From Methanobacterium sp. UBA294 (lineage in GTDB: Archaea; Methanobacteriota; Methanobacteria; Methanobacteriales; Methanobacteriaceae): a DNA stretch of 14,847 bases. The stretch covers positions 15,777 to 30,623 of the forward strand of contig DACB01000005.1 in NCBI GenBank assembly GCA_002494495.1, given 5' to 3'. This document shows, one piece after another, positions 1 to 8,168 of the stretch. Under the pieces are notes generated by a model. That model did no database searches, was not told where the DNA came from, and was given only the letters and a program-made list of their open reading frames with translations. Numbering within the stretch: position 1 is the stretch's first letter; every line of letters starts with the position of its first letter. The translations under genes and the position numbers were made by a program.

Positions 1-345
1 TCGATATAAATGAGTCCGTTCATGAGCTGTACCTAATATTTTCTTTATCATTTTCCATAGATAAAGATTTTTAGTCTTTATGTCATTTGTATAAATAAAA
101 ACCTTTGTAAATTATTTTCCAATATACGTATTATTTGTATGAGATCAGATTAAATATTTGTTAATGAAATAAAATGTTTACAAAATAAATATTACAGGCG
201 ATATTGACCAGTTGGTGGATTTGTTGCGATTTTCATTGTTTATATTATAAATTATCAAGTTTTAGAGATATAAAATATCAGATTTCAGTAATAATATCAG
301 ATTTCAGGGATTTAAATTACAGTGAAAAGTGGATGTTAATAATAG
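1..345. other. AT-rich stretch without a supported gene
   Basis: No convincing gene is visible. A short + reading frame closes with TAG at 72-74 and could be the last codons of a gene starting before the window, but it is too short to identify. An inverted repeat ATAAAGA (61-67) / TCTTTAT (75-81) with a 7-base loop could be a terminator or a chance AT-rich hairpin. The 14-base word ATATCAGATTTCAG occurs twice, at 275-288 and 294-307. On the minus strand this region is immediately downstream of the SRP RNA and must contain its 3' end signal. Confidence 0.5.
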
Positions 346-656
<311 letters not shown>

Positions 657-676
657 TTTTATTTTATTGATTGTGG

Positions 677-684
677 TATTTAAA
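677..684 (-). promoter_or_regulatory. TATA box of the SRP RNA gene
   Basis: The minus strand reads TTTAAATA here, centred about 25 bases before the inferred RNA 5' end near 656. That is the standard archaeal TBP-binding spacing. The position supports the 5' end deduced from helix 1 pairing. Confidence 0.65.
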
Positions 685-869
685 ACATTTGATCAGTTTG
701 ATTCAGGGAATTTGGCAGGTTTTCACAAATTATTTTAGAAAATTCATGATATCTGCTATTTATTTTGTAGCTATATTTTGTTATTTAATTTTGAGTAAAT
801 CATTCAAATTTATTTATAAAGCACATCCACCTATAAAAAAAATAGTTTTACCACATACAAACCAATAAA

Positions 870-877
870 AATATAAT
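870..877 (+). promoter_or_regulatory. Candidate TATA box of fprA
   Basis: The A/T word AATATAAT would place transcription start near 898-900 and give a leader of about 30 bases carrying the ribosome binding site. The surrounding sequence is very AT-rich, so other TATA-like words cannot be excluded. Confidence 0.4.
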
Positions 878-930
878 GTTAAACTGTCATATCATAACTA
901 TAATGGAAATGTAGGAGGAGGAGTTTAAAA

Positions 931-2157
931 ATGAAAGCCCATGCATTAAAAATAGCAGATGGAGTATACTGGACAGGAGTTCTTGACTGGGATATCAGGA
1001 ACTACCACGGATATACACTTAGCGGAACTACATATAATAGTTATCTTGTTTTCAGTTCAGATAAAGCAGTGTTGATTGACAATACATACCCGGGCACATC
1101 AGCCCAAATGTGGGGTAGGATCAGGGACGCCTTCAAACAGGAAGGAAGGGAATTAAAGATTGATGTGATTATCCAGAATCATATCGAGAAGGACCACAGC
1201 GGAGCACTGGTTGAGATACATAAAAAATTCCCAGAAGCACCAATATACTGCACTGCACCGGCCTCAATGGGACTCAAGAAACACTATAAAGGCCTGGATG
1301 ATGCAGATATAAAAATAGTTAAAACCGGAGACACACTAGAGGTAGGAGATAGGCAGTTTGCATTCCTGCAAGCCCAGATGCTCCACTGGCCAGACAGCAT
1401 GTTCACCCTATTGGCCGACGAGGGTATCCTATTTTCAAACGATGCATTCGGACAGCACCTGTGTTTCAAGGATCGTCTGGACACAGATATTCCAGAACAC
1501 GTTCTGATGGAGGGCTCCCAAAAATTTTATGCCAATCTAATAACGCCCTTTTCCATGTTAATTCTCCAAAAATTTGAAGAAATCAAAAAACTCGACTTAT
1601 TAGATAAAATTAAGATTATTGCCCCATCACACGGACAGATTTGGACAGACCCCATGAAGATCATCAACGCCTACAGTGAATGGGCCACTGGTAAATGTAA
1701 AAATAAAGCCACCATAATCTACGACACCATGCACTACTCCACCAAGACTATGGCCCACGCCCTAGCCGAGGGACTTATAGCTGAAGACGTGGACATCAGT
1801 ATGTACTTCATACACGAGGATGAGCGAAGTGAAATGGTTAAAGATATCCTAGAAAGCAAAGCACTGCTGGTGGGTGTGCCAACCATATTCAACGAACCAT
1901 ATCCCAGTGTAGGAGACATATTGTACTACCTCAAGGGCCTGAGCTTCGACAAAACAGGAGTAAAAAGAAGGGCAGTTACCTTCGGCTCCAAGGGATGGAG
2001 TGGAAAAGCAGTTAACAAGCTAGCAGAAGCCCTGGAAGATAGCGGTTTCCAGGTTTCAGAAACCTATGAAGTGGATTACGTCCCCACAGAAGAGCAGTTA
2101 GACGAGTGCTTCGCCATAGGGCAGAGATTAGGCAAAGAGATTAAAGAATCCTTTTAA
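931..2157 (+). CDS. fprA: F420H2 oxidase FprA (A-type flavoprotein)
   Basis: FprA reduces O2 to water with reduced coenzyme F420 and so protects this strict anaerobe from oxygen; it is cytoplasmic and oligomeric in known relatives. The 408-residue length fits the family (about 400). Residues 1-250 form a metallo-beta-lactamase-like di-iron domain with the expected ligands visible: H84-x-E86-x-D88-H89 (NHIEKDH), H152 (LHWPDSM), D171 (SNDAFG) and H234 (PSHG). Residues 260-404 form a flavodoxin-like FMN domain with the phosphate-binding loop in YDTMHYSTKTMA. There is no rubredoxin or flavin-reductase extension, consistent with direct use of F420H2. The ATG is preceded by a very strong Shine-Dalgarno site (AGGAGGAGGA, 913-922). 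A second gene follows 76 bases downstream. Nitric oxide reduction is a family alternative, but the methanogen enzymes are known as O2 reductases. Confidence 0.95.
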   Translation: MKAHALKIADGVYWTGVLDWDIRNYHGYTLSGTTYNSYLVFSSDKAVLIDNTYPGTSAQMWGRIRDAFKQEGRELKIDVIIQNHIEKDHSGALVEIHKKFPEAPIYCTAPASMGLKKHYKGLDDADIKIVKTGDTLEVGDRQFAFLQAQMLHWPDSMFTLLADEGILFSNDAFGQHLCFKDRLDTDIPEHVLMEGSQKFYANLITPFSMLILQKFEEIKKLDLLDKIKIIAPSHGQIWTDPMKIINAYSEWATGKCKNKATIIYDTMHYSTKTMAHALAEGLIAEDVDISMYFIHEDERSEMVKDILESKALLVGVPTIFNEPYPSVGDILYYLKGLSFDKTGVKRRAVTFGSKGWSGKAVNKLAEALEDSGFQVSETYEVDYVPTEEQLDECFAIGQRLGKEIKESF

Positions 2158-2233
2158 TTCCAGAATAAAAATCATGGGAAATAAAAATCATGAAAAATAT
2201 GGAATATTTTAAAAAAATCATAGGAGGATCTAT

Positions 2234-2650
2234 ATGAAAACCCTGGAAATTGAATGTGCACTTGATCCCAGAAAGAAGCTAATGGTTATGTTGTTTTGGA
2301 CAAACCGTAAAGCGGTGCGTACTGAAGGTTGTGAACCATTCCTTTTAAAGAAGATAACAACCCAGGATAATACCTACACCCCTGAGGGGACAAAACTGTT
2401 GAAGTTAAGTGATGAAATACTCAACGACCTGGAACAGAACATAGCTGATGGTAAACCTTTAAATTTTGAGGTTGATATTGGGGAAGAGAAAATCAAAGAA
2501 ACACTTGAAGGCAACACAATAACAGTATCCACCATGAAGGATGAAAGTGAAATAGAAGGAGAGATAGTCGATAAGTTAAGCATGGAACTACTAAAGAAGT
2601 ACCCAGCAGTATGCGAATCCTTTAACCCCAGGATCACTCCCCTAGAGTGA
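2234..2650 (+). CDS. Conserved-looking protein of unknown function downstream of fprA
   Basis: I do not recognise a family for this 138-residue soluble protein. It has no signal peptide or membrane segment. It opens with a hydrophobic strand-like stretch (KLMVMLFW, residues 15-22), followed by an acidic, Glu/Lys-rich body. A central part (residues 55-105) could alternate helix and strand. Cysteines occur at positions 8, 33 and 126 without a metal-binding pattern. The ATG has a good Shine-Dalgarno site (TAGGAGGATC, 2221-2230), which supports real translation. It lies 76 bases after fprA on the same strand and may be co-transcribed, but an AT-only inverted repeat in the gap leaves room for a separate promoter. 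A role in oxygen response is only suggested by position. Confidence 0.75.
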   Translation: MKTLEIECALDPRKKLMVMLFWTNRKAVRTEGCEPFLLKKITTQDNTYTPEGTKLLKLSDEILNDLEQNIADGKPLNFEVDIGEEKIKETLEGNTITVSTMKDESEIEGEIVDKLSMELLKKYPAVCESFNPRITPLE

Positions 2651-2655
2651 TATTT

Positions 2656-2675
2656 CACTTTTCTTTTATTTTTGT
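2656..2675 (+). terminator. Oligo-T terminator after the fprA region
   Basis: A T-rich run (CTTTTCTTTTATTTTTG) starts a few bases after the stop codon of the 138-residue gene. Archaeal RNA polymerase terminates at such U-tracts without needing a hairpin. Confidence 0.45.
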
Positions 2676-2854
2676 ATGGTAAATTATTATTTAAGAGTCT
2701 TTTTTAGCGTGATAATACTATTGGGGTCTTGTACAGTATTATGATCATTTTTTACTATTCAGGGCATTTAACTAATTAGTATTTTTTTTACAAAGGGTCT
2801 TTTTCCATAACTTGGTAAGCATGGTTATGGGGAATATTTTAAGTGATGTAAGTT

Positions 2855-2862
2855 TTTATATA
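2855..2862 (+). promoter_or_regulatory. TATA box of the two-component block
   Basis: TTTATATA lies in an otherwise mixed context and predicts transcription start near 2883-2887. That gives the ATG at 2942 a leader of about 55 bases, or makes a GTG start at 2891 almost leaderless. The inverted repeat at 2805-2830 ends about 25 bases upstream. Confidence 0.5.
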
Positions 2863-2941
2863 TGAACATTCAATGAAGCATTAAGAGTAGGTGGATATTT
2901 TTTTTAGATCGGGAATCTCACAAATTTCTAGGACACTTATC

Positions 2942-3877
2942 ATGACATCATCATCTATCTGGCTTAAAAAGAGAATATGGATCGCCCCAGTTATTTTAGC
3001 CAGTATTTTGATTTTTGTCCAGATAATGGCATCAGTATTTGGTCTGGTTTTTTATAGAAATTACTTTTACCTGGTTATGATCGTATTTGTCATGGTTCTG
3101 GTGGCATTTTTAACTGAAAGGATTGAGAAGGTACGCACTCTTAACCAGCTAAATGAAGAACTCCAAATGGAAAGGGAAAAATTAAAAGCAGCCAATCAGG
3201 AACTTGAAACCTTTGCTTATTCTGTTTCACATGATTTAAAAGTTCCATTAAGGGCTATTGATGGTTTTTCACGTATTTTAGGGGAGGATTACCATGGAAA
3301 ACTGGATGATGAAGGTAAAAGACTTATTGATATTATCAGGCAAAACACTAAGAAGATGAGCCAGCTAATTGACGACATTCTCCATTTATCACGGGCAGGC
3401 AGGCAGGATATGATGCTGACCAAGATAGACTTAGAAAGTCTCATCCAAAACGCCTTCAACGAATTAAAGCAATCTAATAAGGATCGGAATATTCAACTTG
3501 AAATTGAACCATTACCTCCTGTCTACGGTGACCGGGCTCTGCTGCAGCAGGTTATAAGCAATCTCATTGCCAACTCCTTTAAGTTCACAGGGCCCCGGGA
3601 AACTGCCCTCATTGAAGTGGGTTTCCAGGTAGGAAAGAAAGAGTATATATTTCACATCAAGGATAACGGAGTTGGCTTTAATATGAAATACTCAGACAAG
3701 CTTTTCGGGTTGTTCCAGAGATTACATGGTCAAGATGAGTTTGACGGGACTGGTGTGGGTCTTTCCATAGTTCAGCGTATCATCCGCAGACACGGTGGAG
3801 ATATCTGGGCAGAAGGAAAGGTTGATGAAGGGGCAACGTTCTACTTCAGTTTACCAGTACAGAATGATATAAATTAA
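2942..3877 (+). CDS. Membrane-anchored sensor histidine kinase
   Basis: This kinase autophosphorylates a histidine and passes the phosphate to a response regulator. From the ATG at 2942 it has 311 residues. Two membrane segments (about 14-38 and 42-57) are joined by only a few residues, so there is no extracellular sensor domain. A coiled coil (60-90) follows, then a HisKA domain with phosphoacceptor H97 in SVSHDLKVPL. The HATPase_c domain has N207 (SNLIANSFKFT), the G1 box with D241 (DNGVGF), the F box (LFQRLH) and the G2 box (GTGVGLSIV). All catalytic motifs are intact. ATG 2942 is chosen because an AGGA element lies 8 bases upstream; GTG 2891 in the same frame would add 17 residues. The kinase type resembles those that pair with Rcp1-like regulators, which fits the next gene. 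Confidence 0.9.
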   Translation: MTSSSIWLKKRIWIAPVILASILIFVQIMASVFGLVFYRNYFYLVMIVFVMVLVAFLTERIEKVRTLNQLNEELQMEREKLKAANQELETFAYSVSHDLKVPLRAIDGFSRILGEDYHGKLDDEGKRLIDIIRQNTKKMSQLIDDILHLSRAGRQDMMLTKIDLESLIQNAFNELKQSNKDRNIQLEIEPLPPVYGDRALLQQVISNLIANSFKFTGPRETALIEVGFQVGKKEYIFHIKDNGVGFNMKYSDKLFGLFQRLHGQDEFDGTGVGLSIVQRIIRRHGGDIWAEGKVDEGATFYFSLPVQNDIN

Positions 3878-3951
3878 TTAATCAAATAAATACCAACATA
3901 AAGATTCAACTAGATGGTACGTTTCAATGGGACCAAGCAGGAGATAAGATA

Positions 3952-4392
3952 GTGCACAATGAATTAGAAATACTTCTGGTGGAAGATAATCCTACCGATG
4001 CTGAGTTAACCATAAGAGCACTGAAAAGGGAAAATTTAGCCAATAAACTTGTATGGGTTAAGGATGGTGCCGAAGCACTGGACTTCTTATTTGCCACTGG
4101 AAAATATGAAAACCGGAGTAAGGAAGAACTACCCAAATTAGTTCTACTTGACCTAAGGATGCCTAAAGTAGATGGGTTGGAAGTGCTCCAGAAAATAAAA
4201 TCCCATGAAAGGACCATGAGAATCCCTGTGGTTATTTTAACATCATCAAAAGAAGACCAGGACATAGTTGAAAGCTACAAACTGGGCGTGAACAGTTACG
4301 TGAGTAAACCAGTGGAATTTGATGAATTCACCAAGGCAGTTTCAACTTTAGGATTATACTGGATATTATTAAACAGACCACCAGAACAGTGA
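3952..4392 (+). CDS. Single-domain response regulator (Rcp1-like receiver)
   Basis: This is a stand-alone CheY-like receiver of 146 residues that accepts phosphate, most likely from the preceding kinase. The acidic pair E11-D12 (VEDNPTD), phosphoacceptor D67 (LLDLRMP), T97 (VILTSS) and K119 (VSKP) are all present. The loop around residues 46-60 (FATGKYENRSKEELP) before the phosphorylation strand is typical of the Rcp1 group paired with phytochrome-like and PAS kinases. There is no output domain, so it acts by protein contact or phosphotransfer. Translation starts at GTG 3952, which has AGGAG at 3939-3943 with 8-base spacing. Its stop codon overlaps or nearly abuts the next gene, so the two are translationally coupled. 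Confidence 0.93.
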   Translation: MHNELEILLVEDNPTDAELTIRALKRENLANKLVWVKDGAEALDFLFATGKYENRSKEELPKLVLLDLRMPKVDGLEVLQKIKSHERTMRIPVVILTSSKEDQDIVESYKLGVNSYVSKPVEFDEFTKAVSTLGLYWILLNRPPEQ

Positions 4393-4397
4393 TTAAC

Positions 4398-5927
4398 ATG
4401 GCAGGAAAACTTAAAATACTCATACTGGAAGATGTGGAGTTTGATGCTGAACTCACAGAACATGAGATGCGCCGGGAAGGACTTGACTTTGTATCCAGAA
4501 GGGTGGAAACAGAAGAGGGATTCATCCATGCACTGGAAGAATTCAACCCTGATGTGGTGCTGGTGGACCATTCCCTGCCCCAGTTTGATGGTGTAACTGC
4601 ACTGGATATAGTGAAGGTGAAATCTCCTGAAACACCCCTGATATTTGTAAGTGGTAAGATAGGGGAAGAATTTGCAGTTGAAGTACTGAAAATGGGTGCA
4701 AAAGATTATGTTTTTAAAAATAACCTATCAAAACTTGTACCTGCAATCAAAAGAGCTTTAAAAGAGCGTTCTGAATTACTGGAAAGGAAAAAGGCAGAAA
4801 GAGAACTAAAAACTGCCTATAATCAGATGGAAGAAAAGATCCAGAACAGAACCCATGAACTTTCCCAGATCAACCAGAGGTTAATGAAAGAAATTGCAGA
4901 ACGTAATAAAGTGGGAGAGGCTCTAAAGAAAAGCGAGAATAAATACAAATCATTACTACTGGCCATCCCTGATTTGATGTTCATCATCACCGAGGATGGC
5001 ACTATAATTGATTTCCGTGGCGGTTCCCAGGAACTGGCCATTACCAAGGATAAAATTATTGGTATAAATATTAGTTCCATTGGCCTTTCTGAGGCAGATC
5101 TGAAATTGGCCCTGGAGAAAATCAAAAAGTCACTTGAATATGATACATTAGAAAATTTTGAATATGAACTTAAAGTAGCATCCAGTTTAAACTACTATGA
5201 AGCTCGTGTCAAGAGATTAAATAACAGAGAAGTACTTTGCATTGTAAGGGATATCACCAATAAAAGGAAAGCTGAAGATAAGTTAAATAAATCCCTTAAA
5301 GAAAAGGACATACTCCTTAAGGAGATACATCACCGGGTTAAAAATAATCTGCAGATAGTATCCAGTCTTTTAAGTTTACAGTCTCAACATATAAAGGAAC
5401 CCGACTCTGTAGAGGTATTTAAGGAAAGCCAGAGTAGGATAATATCCATGGCTCTTATACATGAAAAATTATACCAAACTGGAGATCTAACCCAGATAAA
5501 CCTATCTGAATATGCAAATGAACTCGTGAATGATCTCTTCCGTTCTTACAGTGTAAACACCAGCCGGGTAAAATTTAAAATAGAATCAAATGACTTCCCC
5601 GTGGATATAAACACAGCCATTCCCTGTGGACTTATTATAAATGAACTAATCACCAATTCCATTAAACATGCTTTCCCTGATGATAGGAATGGAGAAATTA
5701 AAATGGAAATCAGATGCCATGGGGAGAATTGCCGGATAAAAATTGGAGATAACGGTGTTGGTTTACCAGAAAATCTGGATATTAATGATGTAAATACATT
5801 GGGCTTGAAACTGGTAACCAACCTAACCAGACAGCTGGATGGTACCATAGAACTTGATAGAGATGACGGCACCAGTTTTACAATTAAATTCAATGAATTT
5901 GAATCAATAAATAATACTTACTTGTGA
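4398..5927 (+). CDS. Receiver-PAS-HisKA_2 sensor histidine kinase
   Basis: This cytoplasmic kinase starts with a receiver domain. Counted from ATG 4398 (509 residues), the receiver covers about 5-117 with phosphoacceptor D57 (LVDHSLP) and the conserved lysine K107 (VFKNN). A long coiled coil (120-180) leads to a PAS domain (about 180-290) without recognisable cofactor residues. The HisKA_2 dimerisation box (about 305-380) carries IHHRVKNNLQ at 310-319, where one of the two adjacent histidines is phosphorylated. The HATPase_c domain has N420 (NELITNSIKHAF) and the G1 box DNGVGLP. An N-terminal receiver means input can come from the upstream kinase or regulator, giving a relay. GTG 4389 overlaps the previous stop codon and is an alternative start adding three residues. 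No Shine-Dalgarno site is seen, so re-initiation is likely. Confidence 0.92.
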   Translation: MAGKLKILILEDVEFDAELTEHEMRREGLDFVSRRVETEEGFIHALEEFNPDVVLVDHSLPQFDGVTALDIVKVKSPETPLIFVSGKIGEEFAVEVLKMGAKDYVFKNNLSKLVPAIKRALKERSELLERKKAERELKTAYNQMEEKIQNRTHELSQINQRLMKEIAERNKVGEALKKSENKYKSLLLAIPDLMFIITEDGTIIDFRGGSQELAITKDKIIGINISSIGLSEADLKLALEKIKKSLEYDTLENFEYELKVASSLNYYEARVKRLNNREVLCIVRDITNKRKAEDKLNKSLKEKDILLKEIHHRVKNNLQIVSSLLSLQSQHIKEPDSVEVFKESQSRIISMALIHEKLYQTGDLTQINLSEYANELVNDLFRSYSVNTSRVKFKIESNDFPVDINTAIPCGLIINELITNSIKHAFPDDRNGEIKMEIRCHGENCRIKIGDNGVGLPENLDINDVNTLGLKLVTNLTRQLDGTIELDRDDGTSFTIKFNEFESINNTYL

Positions 5928-5946
5928 AAAAAGTTTAAAATTATAT

Positions 5947-5953
5947 AAAAAAA
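5947..5953 (-). terminator. Oligo-T terminator after the CBS-domain gene
   Basis: The minus strand has seven consecutive T beginning six bases after the CBS gene stop codon, with a second T run at 5932-5927. No hairpin is needed for archaeal termination. The + strand kinase gene converges on this spot. Confidence 0.5.
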
Positions 5954-5958
5954 GGAAT

Positions 5959-6366
5959 TTAAAATTTGATGGCCTTTATAATATCCCCATCAGATATAAT
6001 TCCCATTATTTTATCATCTTCTGTAACTACCAGCTGATTGATTATTCCATCAGAACTGGTGTGGTTCATTTTCTCCACTGCCTTAAGTAGAGTATCCTCT
6101 GGACTTATGATCTCCACGTCCTTCACCATGACCTTCTCTACTGTGGTTCCCAGTTCATATTTATCCAGTATAAGGTTATGGCCCAGATCGGTTGCAGTCA
6201 CTATTCCCACCAGTTTATCCTGGAATACCACTAAAAGAGAGCTTATTTTATACTTCATGAGTTTTTCAAAAGCAAACACTACATCTTCTGTGGGTGGAAC
6301 AGTCACCACATCTTCAGTCATAACATCCTTCACTTTTATATCTTCTAACATCTTCTTCACTTCCAT
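5959..6366 (-). CDS. Two-CBS-domain protein
   Basis: The 135-residue protein consists only of a Bateman pair of CBS domains, which bind adenine nucleotides or similar ligands and sense energy state. The first CBS covers about residues 10-66 (VKDVMTEDVVTVPP to GIVTATDLG), the second about 74-135 (VEKVMVKDVEIISP to GIISDGDIIKAI). There is no fused enzyme, kinase or DNA-binding part, so it probably acts on a partner protein. The start at 6366 has AGGA a few bases upstream; an ATG five codons later is possible. It lies downstream of the 2-phosphoglycerate kinase gene on the same strand with an 81-base gap. The ligand and target are not predictable from the sequence. Confidence 0.88.
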   Translation of the reverse strand: MEVKKMLEDIKVKDVMTEDVVTVPPTEDVVFAFEKLMKYKISSLLVVFQDKLVGIVTATDLGHNLILDKYELGTTVEKVMVKDVEIISPEDTLLKAVEKMNHTSSDGIINQLVVTEDDKIMGIISDGDIIKAIKF

Positions 6367-6447
6367 GGAGTCCTGGGTTTTCCCATAAACTTAAATTTTT
6401 TTATTTATCTTTGAATGGTTACTGATTTGAATTGTATCTCTTTAATG

Positions 6448-7338
6448 TTATTCATTCATTGACTTGGTTATATCTTCAATTATCGAGTCCAGTGTGGTGG
6501 TGACATCGATGTTCTCAATAACTGGGACATGATATTTATTTGCCTGGCTTTCGAAGTATTTATGAGTCCTTCTTATTGCATCGAAATAATTAATGTAACG
6601 TTTGAGGGGTCTTCTAGCCCATAACTGTCTGCATCTTGAATAAAATCTGCCTTTATGGACTTCCTCATCAGGCAGGGTTAACACGTACATGTTAACGTTG
6701 TGTCGGGCCACCAGATCTTCCCTGATAAAACCAGGTACTATGTGTACACCCTCTATTACTATACTTATACCTTCCTTGAGGGCCCTTTCTATAACAGCAT
6801 CAACACCCACACTCACGGTGTCTACGTGGTCCCGGAAACCTATGAGTACTTCGTCCAGTTCTGGTGGTGGTGGTATGCGTAGTGATCGGTAAGCAGTGTA
6901 ACTGGATTCGTATATGGTTGGGAGTAGTTCCTTGGAGACTATCTTTCTCATTACCTCCCTGATCATATCTGTGCTGATCATGTTCCGGATACCTAAACGG
7001 TTGGCCACTTCGAAGGCGATGGATGAAGTTCCCACACCAGATGCCCCTCCTATAAGGATTATCAGGGGATCTCGACATCTGCGGAGTCTTTTCCACATAC
7101 CATATTTTTCAGCGATTTCAATATCCTCTTCCTTAAGCTTTTCACCCACGATCTTAATTAGATCATCCAGGGTTATCAGCTGGAAATTTTCCTTCCTCAA
7201 GTAAGCTTCTATGTGTGAGGCGAAGGTATATGCATCATTTGGGTCCATCTCTGCCCTGGTTAATGACCTGGCCAGTACACCCTTAGAAAATGGTTCCCTA
7301 TACTTTTTACCGCCGACCTGTCCTTCGACCATTATCAT
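6448..7338 (-). CDS. 2-phosphoglycerate kinase (cyclic 2,3-diphosphoglycerate pathway)
   Basis: The enzyme phosphorylates 2-phosphoglycerate with ATP to 2,3-bisphosphoglycerate. This is then cyclised to cyclic 2,3-diphosphoglycerate, a solute and phosphate store abundant in Methanobacteriales. Residues 1-88 form an ATP-cone-like N-terminal domain (FSKGVLARSLTRAEM). The P-loop kinase domain follows, with the Walker A motif GGASGVGTS at 97-105 and the STDMIREVMR segment after it. Later come IVIEGVHIVPG and a basic lid region (RCRQLWARRPLKRY). The length of 296 residues fits the family. ATG 7338 is preferred because GGAGG stands 11 bases before it; ATG 7332 is equally plausible. A start at 7389 would add 17 residues that lie across this Shine-Dalgarno site and do not look like the family. 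The cyclase gene is not in the window. Confidence 0.9.
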   Translation of the reverse strand: MIMVEGQVGGKKYREPFSKGVLARSLTRAEMDPNDAYTFASHIEAYLRKENFQLITLDDLIKIVGEKLKEEDIEIAEKYGMWKRLRRCRDPLIILIGGASGVGTSSIAFEVANRLGIRNMISTDMIREVMRKIVSKELLPTIYESSYTAYRSLRIPPPPELDEVLIGFRDHVDTVSVGVDAVIERALKEGISIVIEGVHIVPGFIREDLVARHNVNMYVLTLPDEEVHKGRFYSRCRQLWARRPLKRYINYFDAIRRTHKYFESQANKYHVPVIENIDVTTTLDSIIEDITKSMNE

Positions 7339-7437
7339 TTTAATTTTTTCCTCCAAGAAAATGAAATAAGTGATTTTTTTGTTAAGCAAATTGCATTTGT
7401 TGGTTTTACTTAAAAAGATTTTGTATTCAAATCGGGT

Positions 7438-7444
7438 AAAAAAA
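7438..7444 (-). terminator. Oligo-T terminator after the phosphoesterase gene
   Basis: Seven T residues on the minus strand start six bases after the stop codon of the metallophosphoesterase gene. This is the usual archaeal U-tract signal and separates it from the kinase gene downstream. Confidence 0.5.
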
Positions 7445-7449
7445 GTTAA

Positions 7450-8118
7450 TTACAACTTTATAATTTCTATCTTGATTGAATCAGGATCTTCCGGGTCTTC
7501 AATATAAATTAAACATCCATAACCACTGGATAAATCACCGGGATTGGCTGTTAATGTTTTCCCTATCTGGTCAATTCCCCTAGATTCATGAATATGGCCA
7601 CAAAGATTCAAAGTGGGCTGGTATTCTTCTATAATCTTACGGATGCTGGTGCTTCCTGCATGCTCACCAGAGGGTAGTGTATCTGTCTTGGTGCCGTATG
7701 GTGGGGCATGGGTTAACAGAATGGTTATTTGTTCATGTGAAACTCCTTCCATGGCCTTACTTACTCCCTCGTAAAGCTGTACTTCTTCAAATTCTAGTGG
7801 TGTGTTGAAAGGCGTGGGATTTGACCCTCCAAATCCACAGATACCAATGCCATTTATTACCTGGCTACGGCCGTGCACATTTATTGCCCGGGAGTTATCT
7901 ATTTTACCATAAATATCTTCTGGGTCACAATTACCAGGGATAACCAAAACCGGGATGTTAAAGGTACATATATCATTTAATATTTCCACACCTAACTCTG
8001 CCGGTCCAAATTGGGTGATGTCACCGGTTATTATAATTAAATCTGCCGGGTTATGTTTCAGGTGTTCCATTAAGTTTTTATGGTCACTGTGTATATCACT
8101 CACATTCAGGATTTTCAC
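7450..8118 (-). CDS. YfcE/MJ0936-type metallophosphoesterase
   Basis: This is a calcineurin-like phosphodiesterase of 222 residues. All metal-binding motifs are present: D8-x-H10 (VSDIHSD), G32-D33 (TGDITQFG), G62-N63-C64-D65 (PGNCD), H137 (LTHAPPYG) and G174-H175-x-H177 (CGHIHE). A dinuclear metal site hydrolysing phosphodiesters is therefore expected; the natural substrate of this archaeal group is not known to me. The protein is soluble. Translation starts at GTG 8118, with GGGGAGG about 8 bases upstream; an ATG at 8125 is out of frame and closes after three codons. The gene stands alone: oligo-T follows it and a 169-base AT-rich gap with a duplicated segment precedes it. Confidence 0.88.
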   Translation of the reverse strand: MKILNVSDIHSDHKNLMEHLKHNPADLIIITGDITQFGPAELGVEILNDICTFNIPVLVIPGNCDPEDIYGKIDNSRAINVHGRSQVINGIGICGFGGSNPTPFNTPLEFEEVQLYEGVSKAMEGVSHEQITILLTHAPPYGTKTDTLPSGEHAGSTSIRKIIEEYQPTLNLCGHIHESRGIDQIGKTLTANPGDLSSGYGCLIYIEDPEDPDSIKIEIIKL

Positions 8119-8168
8119 TTATACATCCTCCCCTATCTATTCTGAAACCAGTTTAGATTATTTTAATT

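Larger units (their letters stand above)
2651..2890. other. AT-rich intergenic region before the two-component block
   Basis: No gene is visible. The region holds the oligo-T tract near 2660, a 10-base palindrome ACTAATTAGT (2771-2780), an inverted repeat CCATAAC/GTTATGG (2805-2811 and 2824-2830), and a TATA box at 2855-2862. It looks like a promoter region rather than a lost gene. Confidence 0.5.

Noticed and set aside
1..74. Possible gene ends at the left edge (+ frame closing at 74, or a minus ATG at 23)
   Set aside because: Both are under 25 codons inside the window and have no recognisable motif, so they are recorded only within the AT-rich stretch.
671..868. 65-codon frame for a small hydrophobic protein
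   Set aside because: It starts at TTG, overlaps the SRP RNA TATA box and has no ribosome binding site. Its apparent membrane segment is what AT-rich noncoding DNA gives by chance.
6800..7096. 98-codon minus frame inside the kinase gene
   Set aside because: It is a shadow frame of the 2-phosphoglycerate kinase, whose P-loop and flanking motifs are in the other frame.
7339..7389. N-terminal extension of the 2-phosphoglycerate kinase
   Set aside because: The extra 17 codons lie across the Shine-Dalgarno site serving ATG 7338 and have no family similarity.
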